Shown here: positions 62,018 to 64,000 of the stretch, in pieces
How positions within the stretch are numbered: position 1 is the first letter of the stretch
Layout: each line of letters opens with the position of its first letter
From: Salarias fasciatus
Lineage: Eukaryota > Chordata > Actinopteri > Blenniiformes > Blenniidae
Direction: 5' to 3'
Length of the DNA: 64,000 nucleotides
Assembly (NCBI RefSeq): GCF_902148845.1
Contig: NC_043757.1
Location: 24,393,342 to 24,457,341 of the forward strand
Program-made: the position numbers and the translations under genes
Notes under the pieces: model-generated
Database searches by the model: none
What the model was told of the DNA's origin: nothing
What the model saw: the letters and a program-made list of their open reading frames with translations, nothing else

Positions 62018-63724
62018 TAAAAAACTGGACCTCCAGCTCCCAGAGAGTCCTGGTACCACGCCAGGTCCTTCCCCTGTGCTTCTTCCCACTGGCTGGCAGG
62101 GACGGTGTGCCTCGGATGGGTGAAAACAAACAGCTTAGAAGGCTGGTTACTGCCTCATTAATTAAAGTTTTTCCTTTATTTCTGAAACTTTTTTATCCAC
62201 CTACGCATTAAAAAAACGATGGCTTCTGCTCACCATACACCGAGGGAAATCCCCTCCTCGGACGTCAAGTACATGTTGATGGTGTGATTAAGGGAGAACT
62301 CATCCGGTCGGCTGAGGTCGGCAAAGAACGGCACCCTGACTACGGCACAGGAGAGACCAGAGGGAGAGGTCGGCCCTTTATTTATGATCTACAGAACCTC
62401 CAAAGGAATGACTGGACGTTCACTTACGTCTGTGAGCGTAAACATAGTGTTGGATCAAATTCGGTAAAACTTTCACTGTACAAGGAAGCACAATGAAGAC
62501 AACAAAGAGAGCCAGCAAGCCCCATTTCAGCCACCAGGAGAACCTGGAAAAAAAAAAAGAAAAGAAAAGCAAAGCAAAGCAAAGAGAGCTGTTAAAACAA
62601 CGTGACCACTGGCCAACTGACCTTTATTTCACATTCTGTATGTCAATAAAGGAAACAGACTTTTTGCTGTGAACAGTTAAAAGCCTCCTGGTCTCGGAGC
62701 AGCTCTGGTATAAGTTGGATTATGACTTTTTTCTGTCATATTGGCCCGATGAGCCGCGACAGATTAAACATTTATCACTTTCAGAACACTTCGTAGAGCC
62801 CATGGAAGCAATTGATTCACAAGTCAGTATTTATTATAATAAAACCAAGACACTTTTTTACAAAGAGTCATCAAAAACAACCCAAAGGGAGGCTGATCAC
62901 AGACAGACAGTTTGATCCAGATGCCAACGCTGGACTCTGGACTGGTCCAGGTCAGAAGAGGCACTGTGCTCTGCTGGAAAGGTACGGACACTCCGACACT
63001 GGGAGGTACTGAGCTGGGTTAGACTATAACGGCTGACCGGTATCACCTAGGGTCAAGACAAAGGACTTTGAAAAACCTACGTGGGACAGATCGCAAACCC
63101 ACAGGTATTATCAGAAAAAGAAGGAGCCTGCACAGCAGTGTCTCTGGCCCAAACTGCAAATGAAACTCTAAAAGCACAGTGAACGTACTCTGAGCATACA
63201 GATGTCAGCTCTGGGACATGGTGAGGAGACAGAATCCTCACAGTCCTCATGCTTCAGGGAGGATGAACACGCTACGTAGAAGATTAGAAAGCCAACAAGC
63301 ACAACAATCCCTCATAACACGCTGCGTATTCCTCTGTAGTCCCAAATAATCCACCTTCAGGAAAGGCATGAACCGGCTGATTCAGCCGTATGTGATGGCT
63401 TTTCACGGTCCACACTGCAGACCAAAACTAAAATGCACATTTTTAATAAAGTAGAAATAAACATGGGTATACAGACAGGCAGCAAAAGGTTATTTGTTCC
63501 ACTGCAGATCATGGACTACCTATTTCCATTCACATCCCTTGTTTAATCTCAAGTATATAGACATTTATTAACAGTAAAAAAAAAAAAAAAAAAAAAGAAA
63601 CTTTTCCTATTCAGTCCCTTTACATCCTATTTCCAAGTGCATTTCTGGAGTGATGACTCAGCAGATGTGAGCTGCATCCAGTGAGAGGAGGAGGGAGGGT
63701 GGGGGGCTGTGTGAACGACTTTGT
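62018..63724. repeat. Tandem duplication unit B within the ABHD12-like gene
   Basis: Second copy of the 59,994-62,000 segment. It lacks the 488-bp piece of unit A but carries about 160 bp (63,320-63,480) of its own. Homology ends on the right at GACTTTGT (about 63,717-63,724). About 17 bases of unmatched sequence (62,001-62,017) lie at the junction between the two units. Confidence 0.9.
62026..62543 (-). pseudogene. Partial duplicate of three ABHD12-like exons
   Basis: Unit B carries intact copies of the membrane-helix exon (62,543-62,428) and the LNHT/TPEEG exon (62,339-62,234), with splice sites and phase preserved. It also carries the 5' part of the HTVPA exon (62,110 to about 62,026). 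The duplication breakpoint cuts that third exon before its donor, and the frame ends at a stop directly after GGPVF. This copy alone therefore cannot encode the LHGN, GHSLG or other catalytic parts. The two intact exons could still be used as alternative exons if a transcript begins upstream and skips the truncated one. Few coding differences from unit A are seen (for example Tyr to Cys in the PYTVKV stretch). Confidence 0.8.
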
Positions 63725-63729
63725 TCAAT

Positions 63730-64000
63730 GCTGCAAAAAAGAACCATTTTCCACATTGTGGAGTCGAAGCCAAAAAGAAAAATCCCCAAAATCTCCCTTC
63801 AGAGAGGCGCTGAAGGGTCTCTGAGCCCGGTGCTTCAGATGTACAAGGGAACGTACAGCATGTTCAGCCATACTGGCATGGAGCGGGCGGCTCCGTGCAC
63901 CAGCGCGCTGCTGCAGCTTGAATGTGGGAGAACAGGAGCGCGCGATACAATCAAGCCGGCCGGCTGTCGCCGGAGTCTGTCTCCGCTCCCTCAAGTCAAA
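63730..64000 (-). other. GC-rich end of the window
   Basis: Sequence beyond the duplication becomes GC- and CpG-rich toward the window end. It holds an 89-codon minus-strand frame with no family resemblance. It is the expected side for the promoter or first exon of the ABHD12-like gene, but I cannot show an exon with the right donor phase. A TTCTTTTTTGCAG acceptor-like string lies near 63,730 in minus orientation. Confidence 0.3.

Noticed and set aside
60264-62915. Pairs of near-identical plus-strand frames (60,264/62,284 and 60,683/62,715)
   Set aside because: They match each other because the whole segment is tandemly duplicated. The first pair is antisense to lipase exons and the second lies in intron or 5' flank. 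No known protein.
63725-63994. 89-codon minus-strand frame as exon 1 of the ABHD12-like gene
   Set aside because: It does not resemble the family N-terminus and I find no donor with the phase needed by the membrane-helix exon.

Overview
The window is vertebrate nuclear DNA, almost certainly from a ray-finned (teleost) fish. It has GT-AG introns, many of only 80-200 bp, and large CA, ATT and ATCT microsatellites. It also has tRNA-derived SINE remnants, short hAT-type transposons, and clear orthologues of vertebrate genes. No retrovirus, LTR or other capsid- or envelope-bearing element was recognised. No tRNA or rRNA gene and no CRISPR array was seen. Gene models were built by following frame and splice phase across exons by eye. 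Names rest on remembered family sequences, not on a search.

Layout. Positions 1-14,275 hold no supportable protein gene. They lie on the 3' side of the homeobox gene emx2 and contain several blocks of complex, AT-rich, TAAT-core-rich sequence that look like conserved regulatory elements between simple repeats. emx2 (minus, CDS 18,434 to 15,338, three exons, 247 aa) is followed by a 3' UTR of about 1 kb and preceded by a GC-rich promoter. eif3a (minus, CDS 28,300 to 21,845, 22 exons, 1,235 aa) ends 3.4 kb upstream of emx2. dennd10/fam45a (plus, 30,662-33,087, 9 exons, 351 aa) is head-to-head with eif3a. sfxn4 (minus, 37,309 to 34,595, 14 exons, about 316 aa) is tail-to-tail with dennd10. prdx3 (plus, 38,821-42,583, 7 exons, 245 aa) is head-to-head with sfxn4. 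tm9sf3 (minus, 54,413 to 44,387, 15 exons, 586 aa) is tail-to-tail with prdx3, with only about 180 bp between their polyadenylation signals. Last comes an ABHD12-family lipase gene (minus, 60,523 to 57,433, first exon not found). Its 5' exons were tandemly duplicated, leaving a partial second copy at 62,026-62,543.

The genes do not form one pathway. emx2 is a developmental transcription factor gene. eif3a (translation initiation), dennd10 (endosomal trafficking), sfxn4 (mitochondrial inner membrane), prdx3 (mitochondrial peroxide removal), tm9sf3 (Golgi/endosome membrane protein) and the ABHD12-like gene (lysophospholipid/monoglyceride hydrolysis) are mostly housekeeping. The emx2, eif3a, dennd10, sfxn4, prdx3 set is also grouped on human 10q26, so this is a shuffled vertebrate syntenic block with tm9sf3 joined on. 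No wholly new system was found. The most unusual local feature is the duplication inside the ABHD12-like gene.
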